Shown here in pieces: positions 33,716 to 43,718 of a stretch of 64,000 bases of DNA (positions are counted from its first letter, which is position 1; each line of letters starts with the position of its first letter). The notes beneath the pieces are model-generated. The model was not told the origin of the DNA and did not search any database. It saw only the letters and a list, made by a program, of their open reading frames with translations. A program made the translations under genes and the position numbers. This DNA is from Actinomycetes bacterium (GTDB lineage Bacteria; Actinomycetota; Actinomycetes; Streptosporangiales; Streptosporangiaceae): positions 62,001-126,000 of the forward strand of contig JAJYTD010000002.1 in the NCBI GenBank assembly GCA_021793235.1. Reading direction: 5' to 3'.

Positions 33716-34624
33716 TCACACCCGCAGGTAGCGCCGCAGCGTCAGGAACGATGTCACGGTGCACAGCAGGACACCCAGGATCAGCGAGACCCCGATCACC
33801 GACAACACCGACCCCGCGGTGAGGGTGATGTCGAAATTGAACCATGCCTGGATCTTGTCCAGCAGGAAGAACTTGGCCGCGACGATGAACCCGGAGGCGA
33901 AGATCCCACCGACGAGCCCGGCGACGGCCCCTTCCAGCAGGAAGGGCAGCTGGATGTAGAAGTTCGACGCGCCGACAAGCCGCATGATGCCGGTCTCCCG
34001 ACGCCGGCTGTAGGCCGACAGCCGGATGGTGTTGCCGATCAGCAGTGCCGCGGCGGCCAACTGGACGAAGGCCACGACCAGAGCGGCCCACTTCAAACCG
34101 TCGAGCAGGCTGAAGAACTGCTCCAGGACCTGCTGGTCGTCGGAGATCGAGTCGATTCCGGGCCGGCCCTCAACCGTCTTCTGCACCTTGTCGTACTGGG
34201 TCGGATCCGCCAGCTGCACGCGGAAGTTGTCGGGGATGTCTCCCTCTTGCGCCGCTTCGACCAGGGCCTTGTTGTTGGCGAAGCGGTCCTGGAAGTCCTC
34301 CCACGCCTCTTTCGCCGTTACGTACTCGACGTTTTGCACCTCGGGCAGGGCCTCCAGGTCCTGCTGGATCGAGGTCCGCTCCTCCTCGGTGGCCGCGCCG
34401 TTCTCCTCACATGCCTTGGACGGCGACTTGTCCGTGCACATGTAGATCGTCAGGGAGACCCGTTCGTCCCAGTACGTGCGCATCTGCGAGACCTGCTGGT
34501 TGATGAGCAGACCGCCACCGAACAAGGCGAGCGAGATGGCCACCGTGGTGATCACCGCGATGGTCATCGTCAGGTTCCGGCGCAGGCCGATCCAGGTCTC
34601 GGAAAGTACGAATTGTGCTCGCAT
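33716..34624 (-). CDS. ftsX: Cell division permease-like protein FtsX
   Basis: 302 residues: one N-terminal span ([20 protein letters not shown]), an extracytoplasmic domain of about 130 residues with one cysteine ([13 protein letters not shown]), then three C-terminal spans, the FtsX topology. It partners FtsE and, in actinobacteria, controls a peptidoglycan hydrolase such as RipC. The gap to ftsE is 83 bases. Confidence 0.95.
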   Translation of the reverse strand: MRAQFVLSETWIGLRRNLTMTIAVITTVAISLALFGGGLLINQQVSQMRTYWDERVSLTIYMCTDKSPSKACEENGAATEEERTSIQQDLEALPEVQNVEYVTAKEAWEDFQDRFANNKALVEAAQEGDIPDNFRVQLADPTQYDKVQKTVEGRPGIDSISDDQQVLEQFFSLLDGLKWAALVVAFVQLAAAALLIGNTIRLSAYSRRRETGIMRLVGASNFYIQLPFLLEGAVAGLVGGIFASGFIVAAKFFLLDKIQAWFNFDITLTAGSVLSVIGVSLILGVLLCTVTSFLTLRRYLRV

Positions 34625-34707
34625 GATGTGTTAAGGGTCCATCCTTTGGGCTTCGGCGCGCTGCCATGACCGGTGCAGGCACGCTCGGCAGGCCCGAACG
34701 TCGAGCG

Positions 34708-35397
34708 TCAGTAGGCCTGGCCGTAGACGCCCCGCGTCTGGTCGCGCACGACCTCGCCCTCTTCGAGCTCGATGACGCGTTTGCGCATCGAGTCGACGAT
34801 GGCGGCATCGTGGGTCGCCATGACGACGGTCGTCCCGGTCCGGTTGATTCGGTCGAGCACCTTCATGATGCCGATCGATGTGGCGGGGTCGATGTTGCCT
34901 GTGGGCTCGTCGGCCAACAGGATCTGCGGCCGGTTCACGAAGGCCCGGGCGATGGCGACCCGCTGTTGCTCACCACCCGACAGCTCGTCGGGCATGCGGT
35001 CGGCCTTGCCTTCGAGACCGACGAGTTCGACGACCTCGGGCACCACCTTGCGGATGAACCGCCGAGGCTTGCCGATGACCTCCAGCGCGAAGGCCACGTT
35101 CTCGAAGACGTTCTTGTTCGGCAGCAGCCGGAAGTCCTGGAACACGCAGCCGATACGGCGGCGGAGGTGCGGTACCTTCCAGTTGGACAGGCGGGCGAGG
35201 TCCTTGCCGGCGACATGCACCCGGCCCCTGGAGGGCTTCTCCTCCTTGAGGACAAGCCTGAGGAATGTGGATTTGCCCGAGCCTGAAGGACCGACGAGGA
35301 AGACGAACTCTCCCTTGCCGACGTCGATGGAAACATCCTCCAGCGCGGGGCGCTTCTGGGTCGGATAGACCTTGGTGACGTTTTCGAAGTGGATCAC
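34708..35397 (-). CDS. ftsE: Cell division ATP-binding protein FtsE
   Basis: 229 residues from GTG 35397, which starts the canonical [20 protein letters not shown]. Walker A is GPSGSGKST, signature LSGGEQQR, Walker [11 protein letters not shown], switch H in MATHDA. There is no clear ribosome-binding site. A candidate promoter lies upstream at 35612-35640 (TTGACA, 17 bp, TCTGTT). With FtsX it forms a type VII ABC complex at the divisome. Confidence 0.95.
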   Translation of the reverse strand: MIHFENVTKVYPTQKRPALEDVSIDVGKGEFVFLVGPSGSGKSTFLRLVLKEEKPSRGRVHVAGKDLARLSNWKVPHLRRRIGCVFQDFRLLPNKNVFENVAFALEVIGKPRRFIRKVVPEVVELVGLEGKADRMPDELSGGEQQRVAIARAFVNRPQILLADEPTGNIDPATSIGIMKVLDRINRTGTTVVMATHDAAIVDSMRKRVIELEEGEVVRDQTRGVYGQAY

Positions 35398-35743
35398 AGG
35401 TGCATCACAAGGTTCTCGGAGGTTGGGCCCAAGCGGACACTCTGTTCGCTCGGGGCAGTACCGGCCACGGGGCCAATCGACAGTGTAGAGGGGATCGCAA
35501 CCCGGAATGTCCAGATCGACCCGCATCCTCATGTCCCTCGCCGGGAATCGGAGCGGTACTCGGGTGGTCTCCACCCCCACGCGGCTCTTCGGCCTCGGTT
35601 GTCCATGGGACAACAGAGATGAGCATATCGGAACTGTCAACCACTGGTAACGTTAACGTATACGATTTTCCCGGCACCCCCGCCGCCGGAAGCGGTCGGC
35701 ATGCCGGGACTCCTACCCCCGTGGGGACCGGGCGGTCGGGGAA

Positions 35744-36859
35744 CTACTCCCCGCCGCGTTCCTGACTGCGCAACCACCGGATCTCGGCATCGATGAAGTC
35801 GTCGATGTCGCCGTCCAGCACACCCCCGGTGTTCCCGGTCTCCACACCGGTACGTACGTCCTTCACACTCTGATAAGGGTGCAGCACGTAGTTGCGCATC
35901 TGGGTACCCCAACTGCTGACACTGTCGCCGCGCAGCTCATCGAGTTCCGCCTGCTCCTCCCTGCGCTTGCGCTCCAGCAGCTTGGCCTGCAGCATCGACA
36001 TCGCGGTCGCGCGGTTCTGCAGCTGGGAGCGCTCATTCTGACACGAGGTGACGATCCCGGTCGGCAGATGGGTGATCCGCACCGCCGAGTCCGTGGTGTT
36101 GACGCCCTGTCCGCCTGGACCACTGGAACGGTAGACGTCGATCCGCAGATCGTTCTCGTCGATATCGATGTGGTCGCTCTGCTCCACGACGGGCACGACG
36201 TCGACACCGGCGAACGAGGTCTGGCGGCGGCTCTGGTTGTCGAAGGGAGAGATCCGCACCAGGCGGTGGGTCCCGTGCTCGCCGCGGAGCGTCCCGTAGG
36301 CGAACGCCGCTTTGACAACGAAGCTCGTCGACTTGATGCCGGCTTCCTCGGCATAGGAGGTCTCATAGATCTCCGTGGGATAGCCGCGACGCTCGGCCCA
36401 GCGCAGGTACATCCGCTGCAGCATCTGCGCCCAGTCCGCGGCGTCGATGCCCCCGGCCTGGGAGTTGATGGTGACCAGGGCTTCGCGCTCGTCATAGGGG
36501 CCGCTCAGCAGCGTCCGGATCTCCAGCTCGCCGATGTCCTTGCGCAGCGACTCCAGTTCCTGGTCGGCCTCTGCGAGGGTGTCCGCGTCGTCCTCGGAAG
36601 CGGCGAGTTCGTAGAGCACCCCGAGGTCGTCGAGCCGCTGCCGGATGCTGCCGAGCTTGTCGACCACGGATTCCAGGTTGGCGAGTCTGCGGGTGACCTT
36701 CTGCGCGTTGTCCGGGTCCTCCCACAACTCGGGGTCGGCAGACTGCTCACGCAATTGGTCGATCTCTGTCTGCTTGGCCTCGAGATCCAGCACGGCTTCC
36801 ACACTCGCCAGAGTCGACGAGAGTTCCTTGATCTTTTCAGCGGGGTCTTGGTCTGCCAC
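35744..36859 (-). CDS. prfB: Peptide chain release factor 2
   Basis: 371 residues. The stop-codon-recognition SPF is in [13 protein letters not shown], and the catalytic GGQ is in [16 protein letters not shown]. The frame is continuous, with no programmed frameshift as in E. coli. GTG 36859 has TAGACT ending seven bases upstream, consistent with a leaderless message; an ATG at 36898 would add 13 residues. First gene of the prfB-ftsE-ftsX-smpB group. Confidence 0.95.
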   Translation of the reverse strand: MADQDPAEKIKELSSTLASVEAVLDLEAKQTEIDQLREQSADPELWEDPDNAQKVTRRLANLESVVDKLGSIRQRLDDLGVLYELAASEDDADTLAEADQELESLRKDIGELEIRTLLSGPYDEREALVTINSQAGGIDAADWAQMLQRMYLRWAERRGYPTEIYETSYAEEAGIKSTSFVVKAAFAYGTLRGEHGTHRLVRISPFDNQSRRQTSFAGVDVVPVVEQSDHIDIDENDLRIDVYRSSGPGGQGVNTTDSAVRITHLPTGIVTSCQNERSQLQNRATAMSMLQAKLLERKRREEQAELDELRGDSVSSWGTQMRNYVLHPYQSVKDVRTGVETGNTGGVLDGDIDDFIDAEIRWLRSQERGGE

Positions 36860-36930
36860 GTTCCCAAGTCTAGGGGGCAGCGAGGGACTACCCCACATTG
36901 TGGCCTCACGCGCGGCACGCCGCGCGGCCG

Positions 36931-36973
36931 GGCCGTCTGGGGCCGTGCCTTTCCGACACGGCCCCGGACGGCC
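36931..36973 (-). terminator. Terminator of the glutamate dehydrogenase gene
   Basis: GGCCGTCTGGGGCCGTG (36931-36947) pairs with CACGGCCCCGGACGGCC (36957-36973), 17 bp with one G-T pair and a 9-nt loop, 11 bases past the stop. Confidence 0.65.
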
Positions 36974-36983
36974 GGTTCAGGAA

Positions 36984-39900
36984 TCAGCCATTGGCGGCCA
37001 CCAGTGAGCGGATCGAGCGCAGGGCCACCGAGAGGGTGGCCAGATCGAACCGCTCGGTCTCCCAGATCTCCGACATCGTCTGCCTGGAGCGCTCCACAGC
37101 GACCCGGTTCTGCGCGACCCAGTGGGACCGCAGGTCGCCGGGCGACTCACCAGGAGCGCCCGACACCAGCACGGTGCCCGCCAGATCCGCGTGAGCGGCG
37201 TAGAGGTCGTCGCGCACGGCTGAGCGGGCCATCGTGGACCACCGATCGTCGCGCGGCAGCGCGATGATGCGTTCACGCAGTCGGCTGATCTGCAACTGGT
37301 CGGCCAGATCGAAGTAGACTTCGGCGACCTGCCGCAGCGGCCGACCGGTGCGATGGGCGAGATCGACCAGGTCGAAGGTGGAGTAGGCCGGGACCATGTC
37401 GGCCACACGTTCGGCCAGTTCCGCGGGGACCCCGCGGGAGGCGAACTGGTCGCGGCGGTCGAGGAACGACGCCAGGTCGCTCCCCTGCAGCAGCTCGGGA
37501 AGCTGCGGCACGATCGCGGCCACTCCGTCGGCGAAGAAGGCGATCTCCTCGTTCAGCGCGAACGGGGACTGGCGGTTGCGCAGCAGCCACCGGGCACCGC
37601 GCTCGATGAGCTTGCGCATCTCCAGCAGGATCGCCAACTTGGTGTCGACGTCGATCCGGAAGTCCAGGTCCTCCACGGCCCGCCAGAACTCGCGGAGGCC
37701 GAACACCTCCTGCACCACCAGATAGGCCCGCGCGATGTCGTCGGGCGAGGCACCGATCTCCTCATTGATCCGGAACGCGAACGTCGATCCGCAGCGGTTC
37801 ACCATGCCGTTCACCACCTGGTTGGTGATGATCTCCCGGCCCAGCGGGTGCTGCGGCATCGCCTCGGCGAACCGTTCCCGCAGCGCTGTGGGGAAGTATT
37901 CGGTGAGGACGTCGCGCAGGTAGGGGTCGTTCGGCAGATCGGATTCGGCGATCGCTTCCTTGAGGACGATCTTGGTGTAGGCGACCAGAGTGGCGAACTC
38001 CGGCCCGGTCAGGCCCTGGCCGCTGGAGCGCCTGGCCGCAATGGCCTGGTCGTCGGGCAGGACCTCCAGCTTCCGCTCGAGCCGCCCCTCCCGCTCCAGT
38101 TTGCGCATGTAGCGCGAATGGACGTGCAACATGGACCCGGCCTGCTTGCGCGCCGCCGCCAGAACCGTATTCTGCGCGTAGTTGGTGGCCAGCACCAGGT
38201 CGGCGACCTCGTCGGTCATGCTCAGGAAGAGCTCGTCGCGCTCCTCCTTGGCCAGCCGCCCCGCGCGGACCTCGCTGTCCAGCATGATCTTGATGTTCAC
38301 CTCGTGGTCGGAGGTGTCCACCCCGGCGGAGTTGTCGATGAAGTCGGAGTTCACCCGCCCGCCCTTGAGCGCGAACTCGATGCGGGCCGCCTGGGTGAAC
38401 CCCAGGTTGCCGCCTTCGCCGACGACCTTGCAGCGCAGGCCCGCAGCGTCGATGCGCACCGGGTCGTTGGCCTTGTCACCGACGTCGGCGTGGGTCTCGG
38501 CCGAGGACTTGACGTAGGTTCCGATGCCGCCGTTCCACAGCAGGTCCACCGGCGCCTTCAGGATGCACTGGATCAGCTCGAACGGCGTCAGCTCGGTGAT
38601 CCCGTCGTCGATCCCCAACGCCTCGCGGACCTGCGGAGTGATCGGGATCGACTTCGCGGTGCGCGGGTGCACGCCGCCGCCCTCGGAGATCAGCGTCTGG
38701 TCGTAGTCGGCCCACGTGCTGCGGGGCAGCTCGAACAGCCGGCGGCGCTCGGCGAATCCCTGCTCGGCGTCGGGGGACGGGTCGAGGAAGATGTGCCGGT
38801 GGTCGAACGCGGCGACGAGCCTGATGTGCGGGGAACGCAGCATGCCGTTGCCGAACACGTCCCCGGACATGTCGCCGATCCCGGCCGCCGTGAAGTCCTG
38901 GTTCTGGACGTCCACGCCCATCTCCCGGAAGTGGTACTTGACCGACTCCCAGGCCCCGCGGGCGGTGATGCCCATCCCCTTGTGGTCATAGCCCACGGAA
39001 CCGCCCGACGCGAAGGCGTCGCCCAGCCAGAAGCCGCGCTCGGCGGAGATCCCGTTGGCGATGTCGGAGAACGTCGCGGTGCCCTTGTCGGCGGCGACCA
39101 CCAGATAGGAGTCGTCGGCGTCATAGCGAACCACGCTGTCGGGGTGCTCGATCTCGCCGCCGACGAGGTTGTCGGTGATGTCGAGCAGTCCGCTGATGAA
39201 CTGCTTGTAGCAGGCCACGACTTCGGCCATGACCGCGTCTCGGTCGCCGCCGGCCGGCAGCCGCTTGCAGACGAAGCCGCCCTTGGCACCGCTGGGCACG
39301 ATGACCGAGTTCTTCACCATCTGCGCCTTGACCAGGCCGAGGATTTCAGTACGGAAGTCCTCGAAGCGGTCCGACCAGCGCAGTCCGCCGCGCGCGACAG
39401 ATCCGAAGCGCAGGTGCACGCCCTCCACGCGCGGGGAGTAGACGTACATCTCCAGCTTCGGGCGCGGGGCCGGAAGGTCCGGGATGTGCTGCGGGTCGAG
39501 CTTGTAGACCAGGTAGGGCTTGGGGACGCCCGCGGAATCGGTCTGGAAGTAGTTGGTGCGCAGCGTGGCCTCGACCGCGGCGAGGAAGAACCGCAGTATC
39601 CGGTCCTGGTCCAGGTTGGCGACCTGTTCGAGTTCGCCGCGGATCTCCTCGGCGATGGCCGCGGTGCGCTCCTCGCGACCATCGGCGTGGTCCGGGTCGA
39701 ACCGCGCTTCAAAGAGCTGGACCAGCAGGTTGGCGATGTGCACGTTGGCGACCAGGACATCGGCGATGTAGGCCGGGCTGAACGCGCTGCCGGTCTGGCG
39801 CAGGTATTTGGCGTAGGCGCGCAGGATGGTCAGCTGCCGCCAGTGCAGCCCGCCCCGCACGACGAGCGCGTTGAAGCCGTCCGATTCGCCGAGGCCCTTC

Positions 39901-41867
39901 CAGAGGGCGGTGAACGCCTCTTCGAAGAGGGACTTGAGCCGGTCCGGCGCCACGTCGACGGCGTCTTCGATCGGGGCCATGCCGAAGTCGTAGATCCAGG
40001 CGCGCCCGGCGCCTTCGCGCGCGGCTCCGCGGCTCGCGATCCCGTAGGGGCGCTCGTCGACGACCTCGATCCCCATGTGCTCCAGCAGCGGCAGGACCCG
40101 CGACAAGGAGATCGGTTCGCCCCTGCGGTACACCTTGAGCCGCCACTCGTTGGGGTTCTCCGACACCGACTGGTACAGGTTGACGGCGATCTCGTCATCG
40201 CCGATCCTGTCGAGCCGGGAAATGTCGTCCACGGCCGTCACCGTGTCGGTGTCGACCTTGTACCCCTCGGGCAGGGCCTCGCCGTAGGTCTCCATGAGCT
40301 CGGCGGCCCGCTCGGCGCCGAAACGCCCGCTCAGTTCGGCGTTCAGGTCGTCGTCCCAGGAACGGGTGGCCTTGGCGACCTCGTCCTCCAGCGCGGCGTG
40401 GTCGGCATCGGCCAGCGCCGTGCCCTCCTCGGCGCGTACGGCCAGGTACAACTGGGCGAACGACGCCGATCCCACCATGACGCTGTGGTCCATGGCCGCG
40501 CCGTGGAACGCCGTGCTCAGCACCTGCTGGATATCGAGGTGCACCTGGGTGTTGTAGCGGTCGCGCGGCAGGTAGACCAGGCAGGACACGTACCGGCCGT
40601 AAGGGTCGCGGCGCAGGAAGAGCTTGGTCTCGCGACGCTCGCGCAGCCGGAGCACGCCCAGGACGATGTCGTAGAGCTCCTCCACCGGCGCCTGCAGCAG
40701 TTCTTCACGCGGGAAGCCCTCGAGAATCTCGATGAGGTCCTTGCCGTCGTAGCTTTCGGCGTCGAATCCGGCGAGGTCGAGGATCTCGGCCTGCTTGCGC
40801 TGCAGGATGGGGATCTGGCCGATGCTGGTGGTGGTGGCTTCGTGGGTGAACAGGCCGAGGAAGCGGCACTCACCGATGATTCGGCCCTGCTCGTCGAACC
40901 TCTTGACGCCGATGTAGTCCAGGTACTTGGGGCGGTGCACAGTAGCGCGGGAGTTCGCCTTGGTGAGCACCAGGAGGTGCGGTTCGCGTGCCTTGGCGCG
41001 CGCCTCGGCGGGCAAAGCGGCGAAGCTCTTCGATACCGACACGTCCATCCGGAGCAGGCCGAGGCCGGTACCGGCCTGCGGACGCAGGGCGTCCTTGCCT
41101 TCGTCGTCGGTGACCAGCGCGTATTCGCGGTACCCCATGAAGGTGAAGTGGCGGTCGGCGACCCAGCGCAGGAACTGTACGCTCTCGTCTATCTCCGCCT
41201 GATCGACGCCCCCGGCGATCAGCGCGTCGGCGGAGGCGGCGGCCCTGTCGGCGAGTTCGGTGGCCTGGTTGCGCATCTTCGCGGCGTCCTCGTCCACGTA
41301 GCGGACATCGGTCAGCACGCGTTCCAGGTCCGACTCCAACTGCTTGAGCAGGGTGGAGTCGCCCTGGCGGTCGATCTCGATGTGCATCCAGGACTCGGAG
41401 AGCGGAGCAAGGCCGTCGTCGTCGGTCTCAGGCTCGATTTCCAGCAGGGCGCCGCTGAGGTCGCGAGAGACACGCAGCTGGGGGTGGATGACCAACTGGA
41501 CGCCGATGTTCTTGGCGGCGAGCTCCATGGTGACCGAACTGACGAGGAAGGGGGCGTCGTCGGTGACGATCTCGACCACGGTGTGGCCCACGTCCCAGCC
41601 ATCGGTATCTCGAGAGGGGGTGTACACCCGTACCTTCGCGCGGCCTTGGGGACGGTGGCGAGCAAGCTCGAAATGGGACATCGCCGGTCCGCAGATCTCG
41701 GCGGGGCTGCGCTCTTTGAGCTCTTCGGAGGCGAAGTGGCGGTAGTAGAACCGCAGGAACCGCTCGATCCGACCGCTGTCGTCGGTTTCTCCGCCAGGAG
41801 ACTTAGACCACTGGGTGACCGCGTCACGCAGCAACTGGTCCTGCACGGCGTCAGGCTGCCCGGACAT
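36984..41867 (-). CDS. gdh: NAD-dependent glutamate dehydrogenase, ~180 kDa class
   Basis: 1627 residues, the length of the GDH180 family known from Streptomyces clavuligerus. The N-terminal half holds ACT-like regulatory regions. The catalytic part includes the dehydrogenase segments SVIVPSGAKGGFVCKRLP, GGLRWSDRFEDFRTE and the NAD-binding AAFDHRHIFLDPSP. It deaminates glutamate to 2-oxoglutarate, mainly catabolic, and is allosterically regulated. It starts at ATG 41867 after a gap with an inverted repeat and is transcribed alone, ending in a strong hairpin. Confidence 0.95.
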   Translation of the reverse strand: MSGQPDAVQDQLLRDAVTQWSKSPGGETDDSGRIERFLRFYYRHFASEELKERSPAEICGPAMSHFELARHRPQGRAKVRVYTPSRDTDGWDVGHTVVEIVTDDAPFLVSSVTMELAAKNIGVQLVIHPQLRVSRDLSGALLEIEPETDDDGLAPLSESWMHIEIDRQGDSTLLKQLESDLERVLTDVRYVDEDAAKMRNQATELADRAAASADALIAGGVDQAEIDESVQFLRWVADRHFTFMGYREYALVTDDEGKDALRPQAGTGLGLLRMDVSVSKSFAALPAEARAKAREPHLLVLTKANSRATVHRPKYLDYIGVKRFDEQGRIIGECRFLGLFTHEATTTSIGQIPILQRKQAEILDLAGFDAESYDGKDLIEILEGFPREELLQAPVEELYDIVLGVLRLRERRETKLFLRRDPYGRYVSCLVYLPRDRYNTQVHLDIQQVLSTAFHGAAMDHSVMVGSASFAQLYLAVRAEEGTALADADHAALEDEVAKATRSWDDDLNAELSGRFGAERAAELMETYGEALPEGYKVDTDTVTAVDDISRLDRIGDDEIAVNLYQSVSENPNEWRLKVYRRGEPISLSRVLPLLEHMGIEVVDERPYGIASRGAAREGAGRAWIYDFGMAPIEDAVDVAPDRLKSLFEEAFTALWKGLGESDGFNALVVRGGLHWRQLTILRAYAKYLRQTGSAFSPAYIADVLVANVHIANLLVQLFEARFDPDHADGREERTAAIAEEIRGELEQVANLDQDRILRFFLAAVEATLRTNYFQTDSAGVPKPYLVYKLDPQHIPDLPAPRPKLEMYVYSPRVEGVHLRFGSVARGGLRWSDRFEDFRTEILGLVKAQMVKNSVIVPSGAKGGFVCKRLPAGGDRDAVMAEVVACYKQFISGLLDITDNLVGGEIEHPDSVVRYDADDSYLVVAADKGTATFSDIANGISAERGFWLGDAFASGGSVGYDHKGMGITARGAWESVKYHFREMGVDVQNQDFTAAGIGDMSGDVFGNGMLRSPHIRLVAAFDHRHIFLDPSPDAEQGFAERRRLFELPRSTWADYDQTLISEGGGVHPRTAKSIPITPQVREALGIDDGITELTPFELIQCILKAPVDLLWNGGIGTYVKSSAETHADVGDKANDPVRIDAAGLRCKVVGEGGNLGFTQAARIEFALKGGRVNSDFIDNSAGVDTSDHEVNIKIMLDSEVRAGRLAKEERDELFLSMTDEVADLVLATNYAQNTVLAAARKQAGSMLHVHSRYMRKLEREGRLERKLEVLPDDQAIAARRSSGQGLTGPEFATLVAYTKIVLKEAIAESDLPNDPYLRDVLTEYFPTALRERFAEAMPQHPLGREIITNQVVNGMVNRCGSTFAFRINEEIGASPDDIARAYLVVQEVFGLREFWRAVEDLDFRIDVDTKLAILLEMRKLIERGARWLLRNRQSPFALNEEIAFFADGVAAIVPQLPELLQGSDLASFLDRRDQFASRGVPAELAERVADMVPAYSTFDLVDLAHRTGRPLRQVAEVYFDLADQLQISRLRERIIALPRDDRWSTMARSAVRDDLYAAHADLAGTVLVSGAPGESPGDLRSHWVAQNRVAVERSRQTMSEIWETERFDLATLSVALRSIRSLVAANG

Positions 41868-42282
41868 GATTCGACCTCACTCCCTTGTGAGTCGTCGGGG
41901 GCCGGCCGGAATCGCTGGGAGTCCGAACCGGGACATCGGATGATGTGACTCGTGAAATTCTGTGACGGGATTACGGGAAGCGACAGAAGACAACTCAGAC
42001 ACAGGCCCTGCTTTCCGGTAACGGCAACCCCTACACACAGTTCAGGGGGCGGACTTCATTGTCCGGCCCTCCTGGTGCACCAGGCTACTGCTTTCCGCAT
42101 CCCACAACAGGGCCAACATCACTAACAGCACGTTTCTGCTGTTAAGAGCACATTGCTCCGGGGCCGGACAGGTGTGCACGGTAGGCGAACGGCCGGGGTC
42201 CCGGCTATGCTCCCGGGCAGGGAGTGAATGCTCGGGCGCACACGGCACCCACGGACGGCCTCTTCCCGCCCCGCGAAAACCG
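41868..42282. other. Promoter gap of the glutamate dehydrogenase
   Basis: 415 bases without a coding frame I can support. It contains the inverted repeat at 42123-42144 and lower-GC patches suited to a promoter, but I cannot fix the -35/-10. Confidence 0.4.
42123..42144. promoter_or_regulatory. Inverted repeat, candidate operator
   Basis: TAACAGCA-cgtttc-TGCTGTTA is a perfect 8-bp dyad about 256 bases upstream of the glutamate dehydrogenase start. AT-rich arms in GC-rich surroundings suggest a binding site; it lacks a T-run. Confidence 0.35.
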
Positions 42283-42990
42283 TCATCCCGCCTGCGGTAT
42301 GCGCGACGCCTCGATGATCGCCTTCGTCAGGCGCTGCGTATCGGTGAGGTCGTCGAGCACGTGCACGGCTCCGGCCGCACGAAGCTGCGACTCGGTGGCC
42401 GATCCGCTGACAACCGCGATCGGCGCCGCGTGGCCGATTGTCGCGGCCTCGACGTCGCGTACGGAATCGGTGATGTAGACCGTCTGCTCCTCGGGGAACG
42501 AGGTCTTGTGCGCCTCGGCCGCCCGCATCCGGGTGAACTGGATGAGGCTGGCCTTGGGATAGTGCTCGGATCCGAAGCCGCCGATGCTCAGATCCAGATA
42601 GCCGTCCAGGCCGAACGCCGCGAGCTTGGCGACCGCGTTGGCCATGATCGTCCCGGTGACCACGGTCTGCACGGTATCGGGCATCCCGGCCACGGCGGCC
42701 ACGGCGGCCAGGGCGCCGGGCATGGCCCGTCCGCGCGCGGGAAGCTGGTCCCTGCGCCGGGCGAATCCCTCGGCCAGCGCCTCGATGAATTCGGGGAGCA
42801 GCTCCTCCCCGGAGCCCCGCTCCACGTCGTTGCGCGCGAGGAACTCGAAGAAGATCTCGGAATCGGTACGTCCCCCCGTTGAGGCCAGGTAGACCAGCGG
42901 CGCACCGGTGACCCTTTCGAACGCCTCGGCATAGGCCGCGCGCGTCACCTGGGCGACGTCAACAAGGGTGAGGTCGATATTCCACAACAC
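42283..42990 (-). CDS. HAD-fold protein with Asn in place of the nucleophile Asp
   Basis: 235 residues from GTG 42990. Motif I, normally D-x-D-G-T, reads LWNIDLTLVDV: the first Asp is Asn and Gly is Leu. Motif II (VVTGT) and motif IV (YITDSVRDVEAA) are present. Upstream AAGGAG is followed after six bases by ATC (43000-43002), which would give ISRLVLWNID and fits relatives that begin M-x-R-L-V-L; the true start may be this non-canonical codon. Phosphatase activity is doubtful. Function unknown. Confidence 0.75.
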   Translation of the reverse strand: MLWNIDLTLVDVAQVTRAAYAEAFERVTGAPLVYLASTGGRTDSEIFFEFLARNDVERGSGEELLPEFIEALAEGFARRRDQLPARGRAMPGALAAVAAVAGMPDTVQTVVTGTIMANAVAKLAAFGLDGYLDLSIGGFGSEHYPKASLIQFTRMRAAEAHKTSFPEEQTVYITDSVRDVEAATIGHAAPIAVVSGSATESQLRAAGAVHVLDDLTDTQRLTKAIIEASRIPQAG

Positions 42991-43230
42991 CAGCCGGCTG
43001 ATGGGAGGCTCCTTGAGGTGCGGAGGTACGGAGGTTCGTCCTTCTATCTTGCCTCACCCCCGCACCTCCAGCCGTGGACGGTCTTCCGGAGACGGGGAGA
43101 CGCGGCCCGGGGCGCGTCGATCGTGAACTTCTTGCCGGATTCGCGCCCAGGAGCGCCGGAACAGACACGATGGATGCGCAGAACCCGGCATAGCCAACAG
43201 CGCTTCGGCGCCATTCACCGCATCGGCGCG

Positions 43231-43692
43231 CTACTCCTCATCGACCAGGTACTTCAGCTCCTGGGTGGCATACCACATGAGCTCATGGCCGTCCTCGTGG
43301 CCGGCTCCGGGCTCGGCCAGGGCCGCGGCGATGCCGTCGACGGCTCCCGCATCGTCGACGTGGGCGGAGGCCACCCGGTTGAGTGGAACCGTTCCGGTGA
43401 CGGTGACCGCCGCGGGGCCGTCGTCATCGGCCGGCTCTTGGACGATGGTGCCTGGGACGTCGGCGGCGATGACGACGCGCCGCCGCGGGGCCTGGGCATC
43501 GGCGGCGAGCAGCCGCAGGGATGCGGCAGCGGCATGGTGCAGGGCCTCGTATTCGAGTTCCTCGTCGTCCGCACCGAGAGCGGAGCGCAGCTCATCAGTC
43601 GCCGCATAGGCGGTGAAGGGGGCACCGCGCACCTCCCCGTCCTCCAGAACAGCGGCGAGAGCGGGGAGTGTACTCGGCAGGTAGATGCGCAT
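43231..43692 (-). CDS. DUF6912-type conserved actinobacterial protein
   Basis: 153 residues, starting MRIYLPSTLPALAAVLEDGE and ending in HELMWYATQELKYLVDEE, signatures of an actinobacterial conserved family often found between HAD genes. No catalytic motif. It lies 26 bases from the upstream HAD gene and probably shares its transcript. Confidence 0.7.
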   Translation of the reverse strand: MRIYLPSTLPALAAVLEDGEVRGAPFTAYAATDELRSALGADDEELEYEALHHAAAASLRLLAADAQAPRRRVVIAADVPGTIVQEPADDDGPAAVTVTGTVPLNRVASAHVDDAGAVDGIAAALAEPGAGHEDGHELMWYATQELKYLVDEE

Positions 43693-43718
43693 GCGGACTC
43701 GTCAATCCAGGTTCAGGC

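Noticed and set aside
35744-36859. Programmed frameshift in prfB
   Set aside because: The frame is continuous with no in-frame TGA after ~25 codons, so no recoding is needed.
37353-41948. Open frame of more than 1500 codons antisense to glutamate dehydrogenase
   Set aside because: It mirrors the codon structure of a well-supported gene; long antisense frames are usual at ~70% GC, and the composition (Gly/Val/Asp/His-rich) is not protein-like.
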